A stretch of DNA of 64,000 nucleotides, from NCBI RefSeq assembly GCF_050379415.1, contig NZ_JBNRLS010000004.1, forward strand, positions 372,001 through 436,000. Reading direction: 5' to 3'. Below the pieces are notes generated by a model, which had not been told where the DNA came from, did no database searches, and saw nothing but the letters and a program-made list of their open reading frames with translations. Positions 8,057 to 17,163 of this stretch are shown one piece after another; within the stretch, counting starts at the first letter, position 1, and the number at the start of each line of letters is the position of its first letter. Source of the DNA: Marinobacter sp050379415 (GTDB lineage Bacteria; Pseudomonadota; Gammaproteobacteria; Pseudomonadales; Oleiphilaceae). A program made the translations under genes and the position numbers.

Positions 8057-9064
8057 ATGACGGATCAGATTCTTGCACTCGACAGCGCCCGCGAACTGGA
8101 CTGCGGGAACTTCAGTTTTGCCGAACGGGTGAGCTACCTGAAGAAGCACGGTACCCACTCCCAGTCCTTTTCAACCCTGCAGCCGGGCATGCGTTTCTTT
8201 GACTTGCCGGGCATCGGCTACATCGCATTCATGCGTAAATGGGGTGGCACCTTTGTATTGTCCGATCCGGTCTGTGCGCCCGAGAACTTTGGGCAGCTCC
8301 TGGAGAGGTTCCACGAACGCTACCCCAATGCCAGCTACATACAAGTGTCACGACCGGTCGTGGATTTCCTGCACCAGCGCTTTGGCCTGTTCGGAACCCA
8401 GTTCGGCAGCGAATCCCGGATTGACCTGTCCCGCTGGAGCCTCAGCGGCAAGAAAAAGCAGATTCTGCGCACGGCCCTGAACCAGGCAGAGAAGAACGGG
8501 ATTACCGTCAAGGAGCGTTTCAGCGACGATCACACCCGGGAGATTTCGGAAGCCTGGATCCGTACCCGGAAATGCAAAAGTAACGAAATCCGCTTCCTGA
8601 TCCGGCCGATGGAGATGGCGTACCGGGAGAATGAACGGCACTTCTATGCCTACCAGGATGGCAAGGCAGTGGGGTTCATCTACTTCGACCCGATCTACCG
8701 CAACAACGAGATCATCAGCTACGTGCCCAACATCTCCCGGGCCAATGCCGATTTCCGCCAGGGCATTTTCTACACGCTGATGGCCCATGCCATGGAAGTG
8801 TTCAGGGCCGAAGGTGTGCCCTACCTGGATCTGGGACTGATCCCGCTGTCGCTGGACCGCACCACGGAACACCAGGAAAGCCGACTGCTCAAGCGCCTGC
8901 TCCACCTGGTATACGAAAAAGGCAACTTTCTATACAACTTCAAGGGACTGGAGTTCACCAAATCACGGTTCCGGGGAGAGGTATTCAAGACCTATTGCTG
9001 CCACCGTCGGGCCATACCCGCCATGGAATTTCTGGCCATGTTCAAGCTGACCCGGTTGCTGTGA
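8057..9064 (+). CDS. DUF2156 / MprF-C-like acyltransferase-fold protein
   Basis: The 335-residue soluble protein fits the DUF2156 family, whose fold is two GNAT-like halves. The same domain forms the cytosolic catalytic part of lysyl-phosphatidylglycerol synthase MprF. Typical segments are VSYLKKHGTHSQSFSTL, a middle YIQVSRPVVDFL, and a C-terminal YLDLGLIPLS / LYNFKGLEFTKSRF. No membrane flippase segments are present. GGGAGCAGAG lies just upstream of the ATG. It follows the methyltransferase gene by 42 bases and its 3' end overlaps convergent murI by 23 bases. The aminoacyl or acyl donor and acceptor are unknown; transfer of an amino acid from tRNA to a lipid is a family-based possibility only. 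Confidence 0.7.
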   Translation: MTDQILALDSARELDCGNFSFAERVSYLKKHGTHSQSFSTLQPGMRFFDLPGIGYIAFMRKWGGTFVLSDPVCAPENFGQLLERFHERYPNASYIQVSRPVVDFLHQRFGLFGTQFGSESRIDLSRWSLSGKKKQILRTALNQAEKNGITVKERFSDDHTREISEAWIRTRKCKSNEIRFLIRPMEMAYRENERHFYAYQDGKAVGFIYFDPIYRNNEIISYVPNISRANADFRQGIFYTLMAHAMEVFRAEGVPYLDLGLIPLSLDRTTEHQESRLLKRLLHLVYEKGNFLYNFKGLEFTKSRFRGEVFKTYCCHRRAIPAMEFLAMFKLTRLL

Positions 9065-9899
9065 CCGGGTCAGCCAGCCCACCCCAGCGCCCATCGATTC
9101 GCCGCACCGCCAGGCCCAGCGATGCCATGAACTCCGCCAATCCGTGGGGCACCTCTCCGGACAGCAACACCGCTCGGACCGGCTCGAGGTGCTCGCCTCC
9201 GGCGATGGTCTCCAGATCCCGGCCGGTCTCACCGAGCAGGAACTGCACCCTCCTGGCGATGGCGTCACCGGAATCTACCCAGTGACGAATATCCGGTAAC
9301 ACGGCTTTCAACGCATCCAGCAGCAGAGGGTAATGGGTACAGCCAAGCACCACCGTATCCACGCCTGACCGTTTCAGGGGAGCCAGCGCGTCCCCCAGCT
9401 CTGCCTCCGGCACCGGAATGCCACGTACCAGCTGTTCCGCCCAGCACACGAGAGCCGGGTGCCCGACCCGCACAACCTGACAATCACCGGCAAACTCATC
9501 GATCAGCCGATCCAGGTACGGCCGGCGAACCGTGGCCGGGGTGGCCAGCACACCAATCCGGCGGTTAGCGGAACGGCCAGCTGCGGGTTTGATCGCCGGC
9601 ACCACCCCCACCACCGGCACATCAATCAGCGCCCGCAACCGGGGCAAAACCACGGTACTGGCGGTGTTACAGGCCACCACCACCACGTCACAGGGTATTT
9701 CCTCAAGCGTCCGGCGAATCAGTGTGGTGCAACGCTCGATCACCACCGGTTCCGGCTGATCGCCGTACGGGAAGCCGGCATTGTCCGCCAGGTAGACCAG
9801 TTCGGCACCCGGCAGGGCCTCATGGATACACCGGGCGACGCTGAGGCCACCCACGCCGGAATCAAAAACCAGGATGCACGGCGCCGCAGGGTCAGTCAC
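9042..9899 (-). CDS. murI: Glutamate racemase
   Basis: MurI interconverts L- and D-glutamate, supplying D-Glu for peptidoglycan in the cytoplasm. The 285-residue protein shows the family signatures: FDSGVGGLSVA with the catalytic Asp, VVACNTAST with the first catalytic Cys, and VLGCTHYPLL with the second. Length is normal. It starts with GTG at 9899 and overlaps the end of nudC by 8 bases, so it is the second gene of a nudC-murI unit. Its 3' end overlaps the convergent DUF2156 gene. Confidence 0.95.
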   Translation of the reverse strand: MTDPAAPCILVFDSGVGGLSVARCIHEALPGAELVYLADNAGFPYGDQPEPVVIERCTTLIRRTLEEIPCDVVVVACNTASTVVLPRLRALIDVPVVGVVPAIKPAAGRSANRRIGVLATPATVRRPYLDRLIDEFAGDCQVVRVGHPALVCWAEQLVRGIPVPEAELGDALAPLKRSGVDTVVLGCTHYPLLLDALKAVLPDIRHWVDSGDAIARRVQFLLGETGRDLETIAGGEHLEPVRAVLLSGEVPHGLAEFMASLGLAVRRIDGRWGGLADPVTATGSA

Positions 9900-10719
9900 G
9901 GGTGCCTCCTGCCTCGGTTATCTCCCGCTCCATGAGCCGGATCAGCCGGCCGGCAATGGTCGTCTGCGGAGGCACCGGCGGTGTATCACCGGGGCGGTAC
10001 CAGCCTGCATCAGACAATTCGTCTTCCTGAAGCACCAGCTCACCGCCGGCGTAGTCAGCGAAAAAACCAACCATGAGCTGGTGAGGAAACGGCCAGGGCT
10101 GGGATTCACAATAGCGCACATTGGTGACGGCCAGACCGGTTTCCTCCATGACCTCCCTGGCCACTGCTTCCTCCAGGCTCTCCCCGGGTTCCACGAAACC
10201 GGCGATCAGACTGTAGAAATGACGTTTGACCCGGGCATTCTTCGCCAGCAAGAAGCGATCATCCCGGCGAATGACCACGATCACACAGGGCGCAAGCCGT
10301 GGATACCAGGGAATGCTGCAGGTGTCGCACCACTTTGCCCGCTCGCGGGGATGGAAACCGGTCTCTCCCCCGCAGCGGCCACAGAAACGGTGATCCCGCC
10401 ACCACTGCCAGACCTGGAACCCCGTGCTCACCAGAGCCGCGGGCACATCCTCTCGCATCAGGATCGCCTCCCGGAGGTTGACCACCTCGAAGCCCGCGGT
10501 ATCTTCCGGCACTTCGGAAACATAGACGGCCCGGTCACGGATGGAGCCCAGGGCCACCGCATCGGCACCCACACCGGCGATCCGGGGATCATCCCGGGCT
10601 ACCAGCCAGCCTTCTTCGGGCTTCAGGATATGCGCTCCGGAAACCAGCAACACCAGGTCTTCCGGTTCCGGTTTGGCGGTATTCCAACCGGGCTTCCAGT
10701 CTGTGTCTGAATAGTTCAT
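9892..10719 (-). CDS. nudC: NAD+ diphosphatase (NADH pyrophosphatase / RNA deNADding hydrolase)
   Basis: NudC hydrolyses NAD(H) and NAD-capped RNA 5' ends. The protein has a four-cysteine zinc ribbon (CGRCGGETG and CDTC). A complete Nudix box follows (GFVEPGESLEEAVAREVMEETGL minus flanks: G, E, REVxEE and G all present). The NudC signature SQPWPFP lies after the box. Starting at ATG 10719 gives 275 residues, near the family norm; an in-frame TTG at 10782 would add a poorly conserved N-terminus. It is followed directly by murI. Confidence 0.93.
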   Translation of the reverse strand: MNYSDTDWKPGWNTAKPEPEDLVLLVSGAHILKPEEGWLVARDDPRIAGVGADAVALGSIRDRAVYVSEVPEDTAGFEVVNLREAILMREDVPAALVSTGFQVWQWWRDHRFCGRCGGETGFHPRERAKWCDTCSIPWYPRLAPCVIVVIRRDDRFLLAKNARVKRHFYSLIAGFVEPGESLEEAVAREVMEETGLAVTNVRYCESQPWPFPHQLMVGFFADYAGGELVLQEDELSDAGWYRPGDTPPVPPQTTIAGRLIRLMEREITEAGGTRD

Positions 10720-10860
10720 CCAATGGGTCGCTTTGCAAAAAAACGGTGATGGAGAAATGTACCACATTGCGGCAAGTGCCAAGAATCACGGGCCGACTTT
10801 CCGCACCGTACGCAACCAAGTAAACTTAGCGCCTGTTTTCAGTCACCGGAGCGTCAATTT

Positions 10861-13332
10861 ATGCGACTTTACCAGGGCATTCGCAGCCTGATTCTGACCA
10901 TTCTCCGCAAGATCCTGTTCTTGTGGGTACGGACAGACGTCAGCGGAAACAATGCCGAATCCCTGGGCCTCGATCCGGACAAACCAGTATGCTACGTGCT
11001 CCAGTACAGCTCTCTGTCGAGCCGGCTGGTGCTGGAACAGGAGGTCATCCGCGCCGGGCTCCCAGGTGCCACCGAAGCCCTGCCGGTGAAAAACGGGCCC
11101 TCCCATTCATTTTTCTTCCTCTATCGGCGCATCGGCGGCCTGTTCAGTGGCGGTCGTCAGACACCGGTGCCCACCAACGAGTTCAAGTCGCTGGTCCGCT
11201 ATGGGCTGGAGCATCCGGACCGGGACGTGCAGATCGTGCCGGTGTCCATGTTCTGGGGCCGGTCTCCGGACAAGGAGAAATCCCTGGTCAAACTCCTGCT
11301 GTCCGACACCTGGTCGGTGGCCGGGCGCCTGCAGAAGTTCCTGATCATCATGGTGCACGGGCGCAATACCTACGTGCAGTTCAACCAGCCGCTGTCGCTC
11401 AAGCAGGTCATTGACGAATACCGGCACAGCGAGGAGCGGGCGAACCGCAAGCTCGCCCGACTCCTCCGTACTCATTTCCGCCGCGTGCGCCAGGCCGTGC
11501 TCGGTCCGGACCTGTCCCATCGCCGCACCCTGGTGGAGGGTTTGGTGCGTACCCAGGCAGTTAAGGAAGCGATTCGCGAAACCGCTGCCCGGGACGATAT
11601 CCCGCCGGAGAAAGTGCGGGCCAAGGCCTACAAATATGCGGATGAAATCGCCGCCAGCATGTCCATTGTGACCATCCGTTTTCTGGAGGTGGTGCTGTCC
11701 TGGCTCTGGAATCGCATCTACAACGGCATCGCTGTGAACAACATCAAGGTCGCCAAGGAAGTGGCCCAGGACAACGCCGTGGTTTACGTACCCTGCCACC
11801 GCTCGCATATCGATTACCTGCTGCTGTCCTACGTACTCTACAAGAACGGCCTGATGCCCCCGCACATCGCTGCCGGCATCAACCTGAACATGCCGGTCGT
11901 CGGGCCGATCCTGCGCCGGGGCGGCGCGTTCTTCATGCGTCGCTCGTTCCGGGACAATCCGCTGTATGCCACCGTGTTCAACGAATACATGCACGTGATG
12001 TTCTCCCGGGGCTACTCGGTGGAGTACTTCGTGGAGGGCGGGCGCAGCCGGACCGGACGGATGCTGCAACCCCGTCCGGGCATGCTCTCCATGACTGTCC
12101 GAAGCTTCCTGCGAGATCACCGCAAGCCCATCGTTTTTGTGCCGGTGTACATCGGCTATGAAAAAGTGATGGAAGGCCGCTCCTACCTCGGCGAGCTGCG
12201 TGGCAAGAAGAAACAGAAAGAGAGCGTGTTCGGGCTCGCCAAGACCGTCCGCAAGCTCACCAATTCTTTCGGGCGGGTTGCGGTGAACTTCGGTGATGCC
12301 ATTCCCCTGGCCGACGTCCTCGACGATGTCCACAAGAGCTGGCGCGAGGAAGCCTACGATGCCGAGTACCGGCCAGCCTGGCTGACCCGGGCAGTTGACC
12401 AGCTCTCGCTCCGGGTGGCCTCAAACATCAATGCGTCGGTTGCCGTAAATCCGATTGGCATGACCGCCACGGTATTGCTCGGAACCGATCGCCTGGCCAT
12501 GGACGAAAGCCAGCTGATCCGCCTGATGAACCAGTACGCCGGTCTGTTGAAAGCCTACCCCTATGCTGAAACCGTCACCCTGCCGGAAGGATCCGGCAAG
12601 GACTGGGTCGCCTACTGCGAGGACATGGGACTGGTTACCCGACAGCCCCAGAAGCTGGGTGACATCATTGCCCTTGAAGGCAGCAATGCCATCCTGATGA
12701 CCTACTACCGCAACAATATCCAGCACCTGTTTGCCCTGCCATCGCTGGTTGCAAGCCTGTTCGAGAACAAGGACTCCCTGCGCCGGGACAAGATCGTGTT
12801 CCTGGCGACCGTGGCCTACCCCTACCTGCAATCCGAACTGTTCCTGAAGTACTCTGCCGACGAGGTAGAAGGCGTCATCAATCACTGGATTGATATCCTG
12901 GTGGAACAGGGGCTGCTCGAGGCCCTGGAGGACGGCCGTATTGGTCGCCCCGAGGAAGGCACCGAGGCCATGCTGCGGTTGCGGGTGCTGTCCCGGTTCA
13001 TCATCCAGACCCTGGAGCGTTACCACATCGCCCTGGGCATCCTGCGCAAGTATGGCTCAGGCAAGATCAGCGCTGCCGAACTGGAAGAACAGAGCACCCT
13101 GCTGGCGGAGCGCATGTCAATCCTGTTCGGCCTGAACGCACCGGAATTCTTCGACAAGACCCTGTTCCGGAACTTCATTGCCAACATGCAGGAGAACGGC
13201 GTCATCACCACCGATGACAACGGTCTGATCAACTATGGCGAGGGATTGGAGGAAGTGGCGGACGACGCCCGCCTGGTGCTGAGCGTGGAGAAGCGTCAGG
13301 CCATCCAGCAGGTCACCATGCTCGGCGCCTGA
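10861..13332 (+). CDS. plsB: Glycerol-3-phosphate 1-O-acyltransferase
   Basis: PlsB is the inner-membrane-associated enzyme that acylates sn-glycerol 3-phosphate at position 1, the first step of phospholipid synthesis. The 823-residue length matches the family. The acyltransferase motifs appear in order: block I CHRSHIDYLLL (HxxxxD catalytic pair), the arginine-rich FFMRRSF segment, block III FVEGGRSRTGR, and block IV KPIVFVPVYIGYE. The ATG at 10861 is preceded by GGAGCG. It is transcribed divergently from nudC, and only 5 bases separate its stop from convergent rsmJ. Confidence 0.96.
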   Translation: MRLYQGIRSLILTILRKILFLWVRTDVSGNNAESLGLDPDKPVCYVLQYSSLSSRLVLEQEVIRAGLPGATEALPVKNGPSHSFFFLYRRIGGLFSGGRQTPVPTNEFKSLVRYGLEHPDRDVQIVPVSMFWGRSPDKEKSLVKLLLSDTWSVAGRLQKFLIIMVHGRNTYVQFNQPLSLKQVIDEYRHSEERANRKLARLLRTHFRRVRQAVLGPDLSHRRTLVEGLVRTQAVKEAIRETAARDDIPPEKVRAKAYKYADEIAASMSIVTIRFLEVVLSWLWNRIYNGIAVNNIKVAKEVAQDNAVVYVPCHRSHIDYLLLSYVLYKNGLMPPHIAAGINLNMPVVGPILRRGGAFFMRRSFRDNPLYATVFNEYMHVMFSRGYSVEYFVEGGRSRTGRMLQPRPGMLSMTVRSFLRDHRKPIVFVPVYIGYEKVMEGRSYLGELRGKKKQKESVFGLAKTVRKLTNSFGRVAVNFGDAIPLADVLDDVHKSWREEAYDAEYRPAWLTRAVDQLSLRVASNINASVAVNPIGMTATVLLGTDRLAMDESQLIRLMNQYAGLLKAYPYAETVTLPEGSGKDWVAYCEDMGLVTRQPQKLGDIIALEGSNAILMTYYRNNIQHLFALPSLVASLFENKDSLRRDKIVFLATVAYPYLQSELFLKYSADEVEGVINHWIDILVEQGLLEALEDGRIGRPEEGTEAMLRLRVLSRFIIQTLERYHIALGILRKYGSGKISAAELEEQSTLLAERMSILFGLNAPEFFDKTLFRNFIANMQENGVITTDDNGLINYGEGLEEVADDARLVLSVEKRQAIQQVTMLGA

Positions 13333-13337
13333 CCGGC

Positions 13338-14156
13338 TCAGGACGCCGGTAGCGCCTTGAGGGCATAGATATCGTAGCGGCTGCTCTTGCCTTCGACCCG
13401 CGTGCTGGGCTCGGGGCCCTCGATGGCAGGAGCCTTCCGGGGACGCTTGACCACCACCCGGTAGGTAGCCACGTTCAGGGCTGCCTCGAGCAACTCGGAG
13501 TCATCTTCGTCATCGCCCACGATCGTTCGGAACACCTCCATTTCCTTCTTCACGCGGGCCGACTTGTCCCGGTGCGGGAACATGGGGTCCAGGTAGACCA
13601 CATCCACCGATCCACTGTCAGCCTGTCGCAGCCAGTCGATGCTGCTGCCGGCGGCCAGATTCATCCTGGCAACGATCGGCGCGCACTCGACGTTCAGTGC
13701 GGCGCGGGACAGGCCATCCTCCAGCAAGGCGTGGATAACCGGATTGCGTTCAAACAGGGTCACCTCGCACCCGAGACTGGCCAGGACAAAAGCATCCTGA
13801 CCCAGGCCCGCAGTCGCATCCAGCACGTGAAGCCTGGCCTTCGTCTTCTGTAGGCCGACCGCTCGGGCAACCAGCTGGCCGGCACCGCCACCATGCTCAC
13901 GCCGGTAGCCCATCTTGCCGGAAACAAACTCGACCCGGACCGGGCCAGGGGCCCCTTTCCCGGTCAGCTGGAGACAAAGTCCCTGCTCATCCAGAAAAAG
14001 CAGTACCGGCACATCGGCGATGTCACGGGGACGAACCACCCCGAGATAGGGAAACCCCAGGCGTTCGCTGAGTTCCTTCGCCCGGGTGTGATCACCCAGG
14101 GGACTCCGGGCAATAGCCAGAGAAGAAGATGAAAGATCAGGACGAGAGGTCGCCAC
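13338..14156 (-). CDS. rsmJ: 16S rRNA (guanine-1516-N2)-methyltransferase
   Basis: RsmJ methylates N2 of G1516 in 16S rRNA of the small subunit. The 272-residue protein carries a SAM-binding LDATAGLGQDAFVLASLG motif. The RsmJ signature YLDPMFPHRDKSARVKKEM includes the DPMFP catalytic block. It begins with GTG at 14156, 3 bases after the tsaB stop, and is probably the last gene of an adk-tsaB-rsmJ unit. Confidence 0.93.
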   Translation of the reverse strand: MATSRPDLSSSSLAIARSPLGDHTRAKELSERLGFPYLGVVRPRDIADVPVLLFLDEQGLCLQLTGKGAPGPVRVEFVSGKMGYRREHGGGAGQLVARAVGLQKTKARLHVLDATAGLGQDAFVLASLGCEVTLFERNPVIHALLEDGLSRAALNVECAPIVARMNLAAGSSIDWLRQADSGSVDVVYLDPMFPHRDKSARVKKEMEVFRTIVGDDEDDSELLEAALNVATYRVVVKRPRKAPAIEGPEPSTRVEGKSSRYDIYALKALPAS

Positions 14157-14159
14157 GGC

Positions 14160-14858
14160 TTACTCGCGGCCAGGCAGCTTTTTCCAGGCCACCTCATCAC
14201 GGATGTAGACCGGTTGCGCCTGTTCAGCGGGAACGGTGTGGCCGTCTGCTGCCGGCTTCTCGGCCAGGCGCGCCACCCAACTGGCGCGCAACAGCAGGTC
14301 CGGCGCCACGGATACCATCGGACCAGACACTTCTGCCGGCATCTGCTCCCGGAACTGCCAGCCGGGGCCCGCACCATACCAGTGCTCGGCCTTGCCGGTC
14401 AGGCTGACCGCCTCCGGCGGACAGACCCGTTCCTCGCCGAGCAGCTCGGGCAGGCCGTCGTCGCGACGGTAGCAGCCCCAGTACACCTCCCCCATGCGGG
14501 CATCGAAAGCCACAGCCACGGCATCGCCCTCGGCGATATCGAGGGACTCCATAGCGCCATAGGCCACGGCAGCGAGCGAGGAGACCGGAACCACAGGAAG
14601 GTTGAGGCCCCAGGCAAGGCCTTGCACCACACCGGTGGCGATCCGCAAACCGGTAAACGAGCCCGGCCCGCAGGCAAATGCGAGGGCATCCAGATCCGCG
14701 GGCACCAGGCCCTTCTCCGCCAGCAGCTCCCGCACCATGGGCATGAGCAGCCGGGTATGACCCCGGGGAGCAACCTCGAATCGCTCGGTTATCTCGCCAT
14801 CAACAAGAAGGGCTGCGGAGCAGCCCTCTGATGACGTATCCAGTGCCAGCAGTTTCAC
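14160..14858 (-). CDS. tsaB: tRNA threonylcarbamoyladenosine biosynthesis protein TsaB
   Basis: TsaB is the pseudo-enzyme partner of TsaD in the complex that adds threonylcarbamoyl to A37 of ANN-decoding tRNAs. The 232-residue protein has the ASKHA-fold start LLALDTSSEGCSAAL and the conserved ACGPGSFTGLRIATG block. Start is GTG at 14858. It lies 30 bases downstream of adk and 3 bases upstream of rsmJ. Confidence 0.95.
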   Translation of the reverse strand: MKLLALDTSSEGCSAALLVDGEITERFEVAPRGHTRLLMPMVRELLAEKGLVPADLDALAFACGPGSFTGLRIATGVVQGLAWGLNLPVVPVSSLAAVAYGAMESLDIAEGDAVAVAFDARMGEVYWGCYRRDDGLPELLGEERVCPPEAVSLTGKAEHWYGAGPGWQFREQMPAEVSGPMVSVAPDLLLRASWVARLAEKPAADGHTVPAEQAQPVYIRDEVAWKKLPGRE

Positions 14859-14888
14859 GGCAGTGAACGCCTCAACGTCAATGATGGA

Positions 14889-15542
14889 TTACTGGAGCTT
14901 GGACAGGATCTGGTCGCGGATGCTGTCCAGGCTACCAACACCTTCCACCCGCACGTACTTCGGTGCAGCAGAAGAATCCTTCTCGGCCCAGTCCTGGTAG
15001 AAGCCGATCAGTGGAGCTGTCTGCTCATGGTAGATCTTCAGGCGTTTGCGAACCGTTTCTTCCTGGTCGTCCTCGCGCTGGACCAGCGGCTCGCCGGTTT
15101 CGTCGTCCTTGCCTTCCACCTTGGGCGGATCGTATTTGACGTGGTAGATACGGCCACTGCCCTCATGGACACGACGGCCGGACAGGCGGCTGACGATTTC
15201 CTCGTCATCCACCGCGATCTCTACGACGTAATCAATGGCAATACCCTGGTCCTTGAGCGCTTCTGCCTGGGGGATGGTGCGCGGGAAACCGTCCAAAAGG
15301 AAGCCGTTCTTGCAGTCCGGCTGCTGGATACGCTCCTCGATCAGGGCGATGATGATATCGTCGGACACCAGACCACCGGAGGCCATGACTTCCTTGACCT
15401 GGTTGCCCAGCTCGGAACCGGACTTGACCGCGGCCCGCAGCATGTCGCCAGTGGAAATCTGGGGAATATCGAAGCGCTCAGTGATGAACTGTGCCTGAGT
15501 CCCCTTACCTGCGCCTGGCGCGCCTAACATGATGATTCGCAT
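14889..15542 (-). CDS. adk: Adenylate kinase
   Basis: Adk equilibrates ATP, AMP and ADP in the cytoplasm. The 217-residue protein has P-loop GAPGAGKGTQA, AMP-binding STGDMLRAAV, and LLDGFPRT. It has a long-form LID domain (RVHEGSGRIYH, then VQREDD) without the zinc-binding cysteines seen in Gram-positive enzymes. GGGAGC precedes the ATG. A perfect TATAAT lies upstream at 15655-15660. It leads the adk-tsaB-rsmJ unit. Confidence 0.97.
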   Translation of the reverse strand: MRIIMLGAPGAGKGTQAQFITERFDIPQISTGDMLRAAVKSGSELGNQVKEVMASGGLVSDDIIIALIEERIQQPDCKNGFLLDGFPRTIPQAEALKDQGIAIDYVVEIAVDDEEIVSRLSGRRVHEGSGRIYHVKYDPPKVEGKDDETGEPLVQREDDQEETVRKRLKIYHEQTAPLIGFYQDWAEKDSSAAPKYVRVEGVGSLDSIRDQILSKLQ

Positions 15543-15654
15543 AACGCTGTGCTCCCGTTTTAGTCATTATCGTTTGAAAAGCTGCGGCAAAAACGCCTGC
15601 CTTTGCGACAACCTCTCTCGCGGGACAGATGTAAGCCCGGAACGGCGAACGCGC

Positions 15655-15683
15655 ATTATACGAAGTCAGCCTGCCCATAGAAA
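15655..15683 (-). promoter_or_regulatory. Candidate sigma-70 promoter of adk
   Basis: On the minus strand there is a perfect -10 hexamer TATAAT at 15655-15660. The hexamer TTTCTA at 15678-15683, 17 bases upstream, is a weak -35. Transcription would start about 105 bases before the adk ATG. The strong -10 supports it; the poor -35 lowers confidence. Confidence 0.4.
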
Positions 15684-15748
15684 GTCGACCTCAGTATCAT
15701 GCACCGAAAAGCAGCAGTGCCAGACTTCTGGAAGCGCCGGGAAGGCCC

Positions 15749-17119
15749 TCAGGATGGGCGGGAAGACGTCAGTGCGTCAAGGTCGGGGGACAGGCTGTCG
15801 ATATCCTTCTCGAAGTCGTACACCGAGTCCTGCCTCAGGCCAAGAGAACCGAGCAGTACCGGAATATTATCCTCGTTGAACTCATCCCCTATGCCCCTGG
15901 ATTTCAACAACCCGTTTGCCAGCTGCACGATCAGGACATAGGTTTCATGCTCTCCGGTGTAGCCCTGGTACTGATGCATGCCGGCGGCCTTGATGACCGG
16001 CTCGGGCAACTGCCAGAACCGGTGGAAAAGACCGCCAATGGCACCATGGCCGACCGCCAGCACACCTTCATCGCTACCATGCTCGAACACCTGCTCTTCA
16101 AGGGACTTCATGCTGGCTTCGGGATTGCTCTCCCGGAGGCGACTGAGCTCCTCGAATTCCGCCGGGAACAGATACCCCAGCAACGGCAGGCCAAAATTGT
16201 GAAGCAAACCGCACAGGTAAGCCATGTCCCGGTCGGCACCACACCGGGGCGCAATCCGCTGACACAGGAACCCGCAGTACAGGGCATGGGACCAGAACGC
16301 CTGCATGCCCAGGATGCCATCCCGGGGAATGCCGAAGCCACCGACCAGGGCACTGCCCTGAACAATATGCGCCACCCGATCAACCCCGAGAACCCGGGTG
16401 ACGGCATCGCGTACCCTGTCGACCTGGCCGGACGTCTCGAACAGGCCGGACCGGGCGTAACGCAGGATCTGTGCGGTCAGACTGGGATCCAGTTCGATGA
16501 CGTCGGCGAGATCTTCGGCAACGGCACCTGCACCGGTTGCCATGGAAAGGATCTGGGGTGCCAGGGCGGGCATGGGTGGAAGCCGGTAGATATTACGCAA
16601 CTTGCCAGCCACTTCGTCCAGGGTCAGCGCCCCTCGGTCACCGCCACCCTGGCCATGGATGACCAGCCGGGCCCGGAAGGCGTCCGCCAACAGGAGTTTC
16701 AGGGTCTCCCCATCAATCTCGACCAGGGCATCGTTTCGGCCCCCGGAAAACAGCACCCGTTCGCCATCCAAAACATCCTCATCCACCAGCACCGGCACCC
16801 GGTAGGCGCACCCGACCGGCGGCACGAATCCAGGCTCGCAGTCCTCGAATAGCCGTCGGCTCTGCCGGGCGGTAAGAGGCTGGAGCCGGCGCCCCGTCAG
16901 CTGTTGGACCGCCGGAATATCCAGTGCGCTATCAAACCGGTGAACCGCCATGACCACGCCATCAATATCAATCAGCAGCGTGGCCTGGACAAAATCGTGT
17001 TGGGATCTGCCTGAGGCAATCACCGCCGCATCGAGGTTCGGAACGGGCTCGATGGCCAGCTCCCGGTAGGCCAGCCCCTGTTCACTCAGATAGTTCTCCA
17101 GCCTGGCAGCAAGCGCCAC
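15749..17119 (-). CDS. Fusion of a YbaK-type aminoacyl-tRNA deacylase domain and an HDOD domain
   Basis: Of 456 residues, about 1-160 match the YbaK/ProX editing-domain fold (QHDFVQATLLIDIDGVVMAVH; LTARQSRRLFEDCEPGFVPPVG). Stand-alone members of that fold hydrolyse mischarged tRNAs. Residues about 170-385 form an HDOD domain (IYRLPPMPALAPQIL; ELDPSLTAQILRYA; YLCGLLHNFGLPLLGYLFPAE), a non-catalytic relative of HD phosphohydrolases used in signalling. The combination is known as an architecture in gammaproteobacteria, but its function is unclear. Start is GTG at 17119, 44 bases downstream of ppc on the same strand. Whether the deacylase half is active cannot be judged here. Confidence 0.85.
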   Translation of the reverse strand: MALAARLENYLSEQGLAYRELAIEPVPNLDAAVIASGRSQHDFVQATLLIDIDGVVMAVHRFDSALDIPAVQQLTGRRLQPLTARQSRRLFEDCEPGFVPPVGCAYRVPVLVDEDVLDGERVLFSGGRNDALVEIDGETLKLLLADAFRARLVIHGQGGGDRGALTLDEVAGKLRNIYRLPPMPALAPQILSMATGAGAVAEDLADVIELDPSLTAQILRYARSGLFETSGQVDRVRDAVTRVLGVDRVAHIVQGSALVGGFGIPRDGILGMQAFWSHALYCGFLCQRIAPRCGADRDMAYLCGLLHNFGLPLLGYLFPAEFEELSRLRESNPEASMKSLEEQVFEHGSDEGVLAVGHGAIGGLFHRFWQLPEPVIKAAGMHQYQGYTGEHETYVLIVQLANGLLKSRGIGDEFNEDNIPVLLGSLGLRQDSVYDFEKDIDSLSPDLDALTSSRPS

Positions 17120-17163
17120 ACCCGGTACTCCTTTGTCTATGCCTGACCGTTGGCGGGCCCCGG

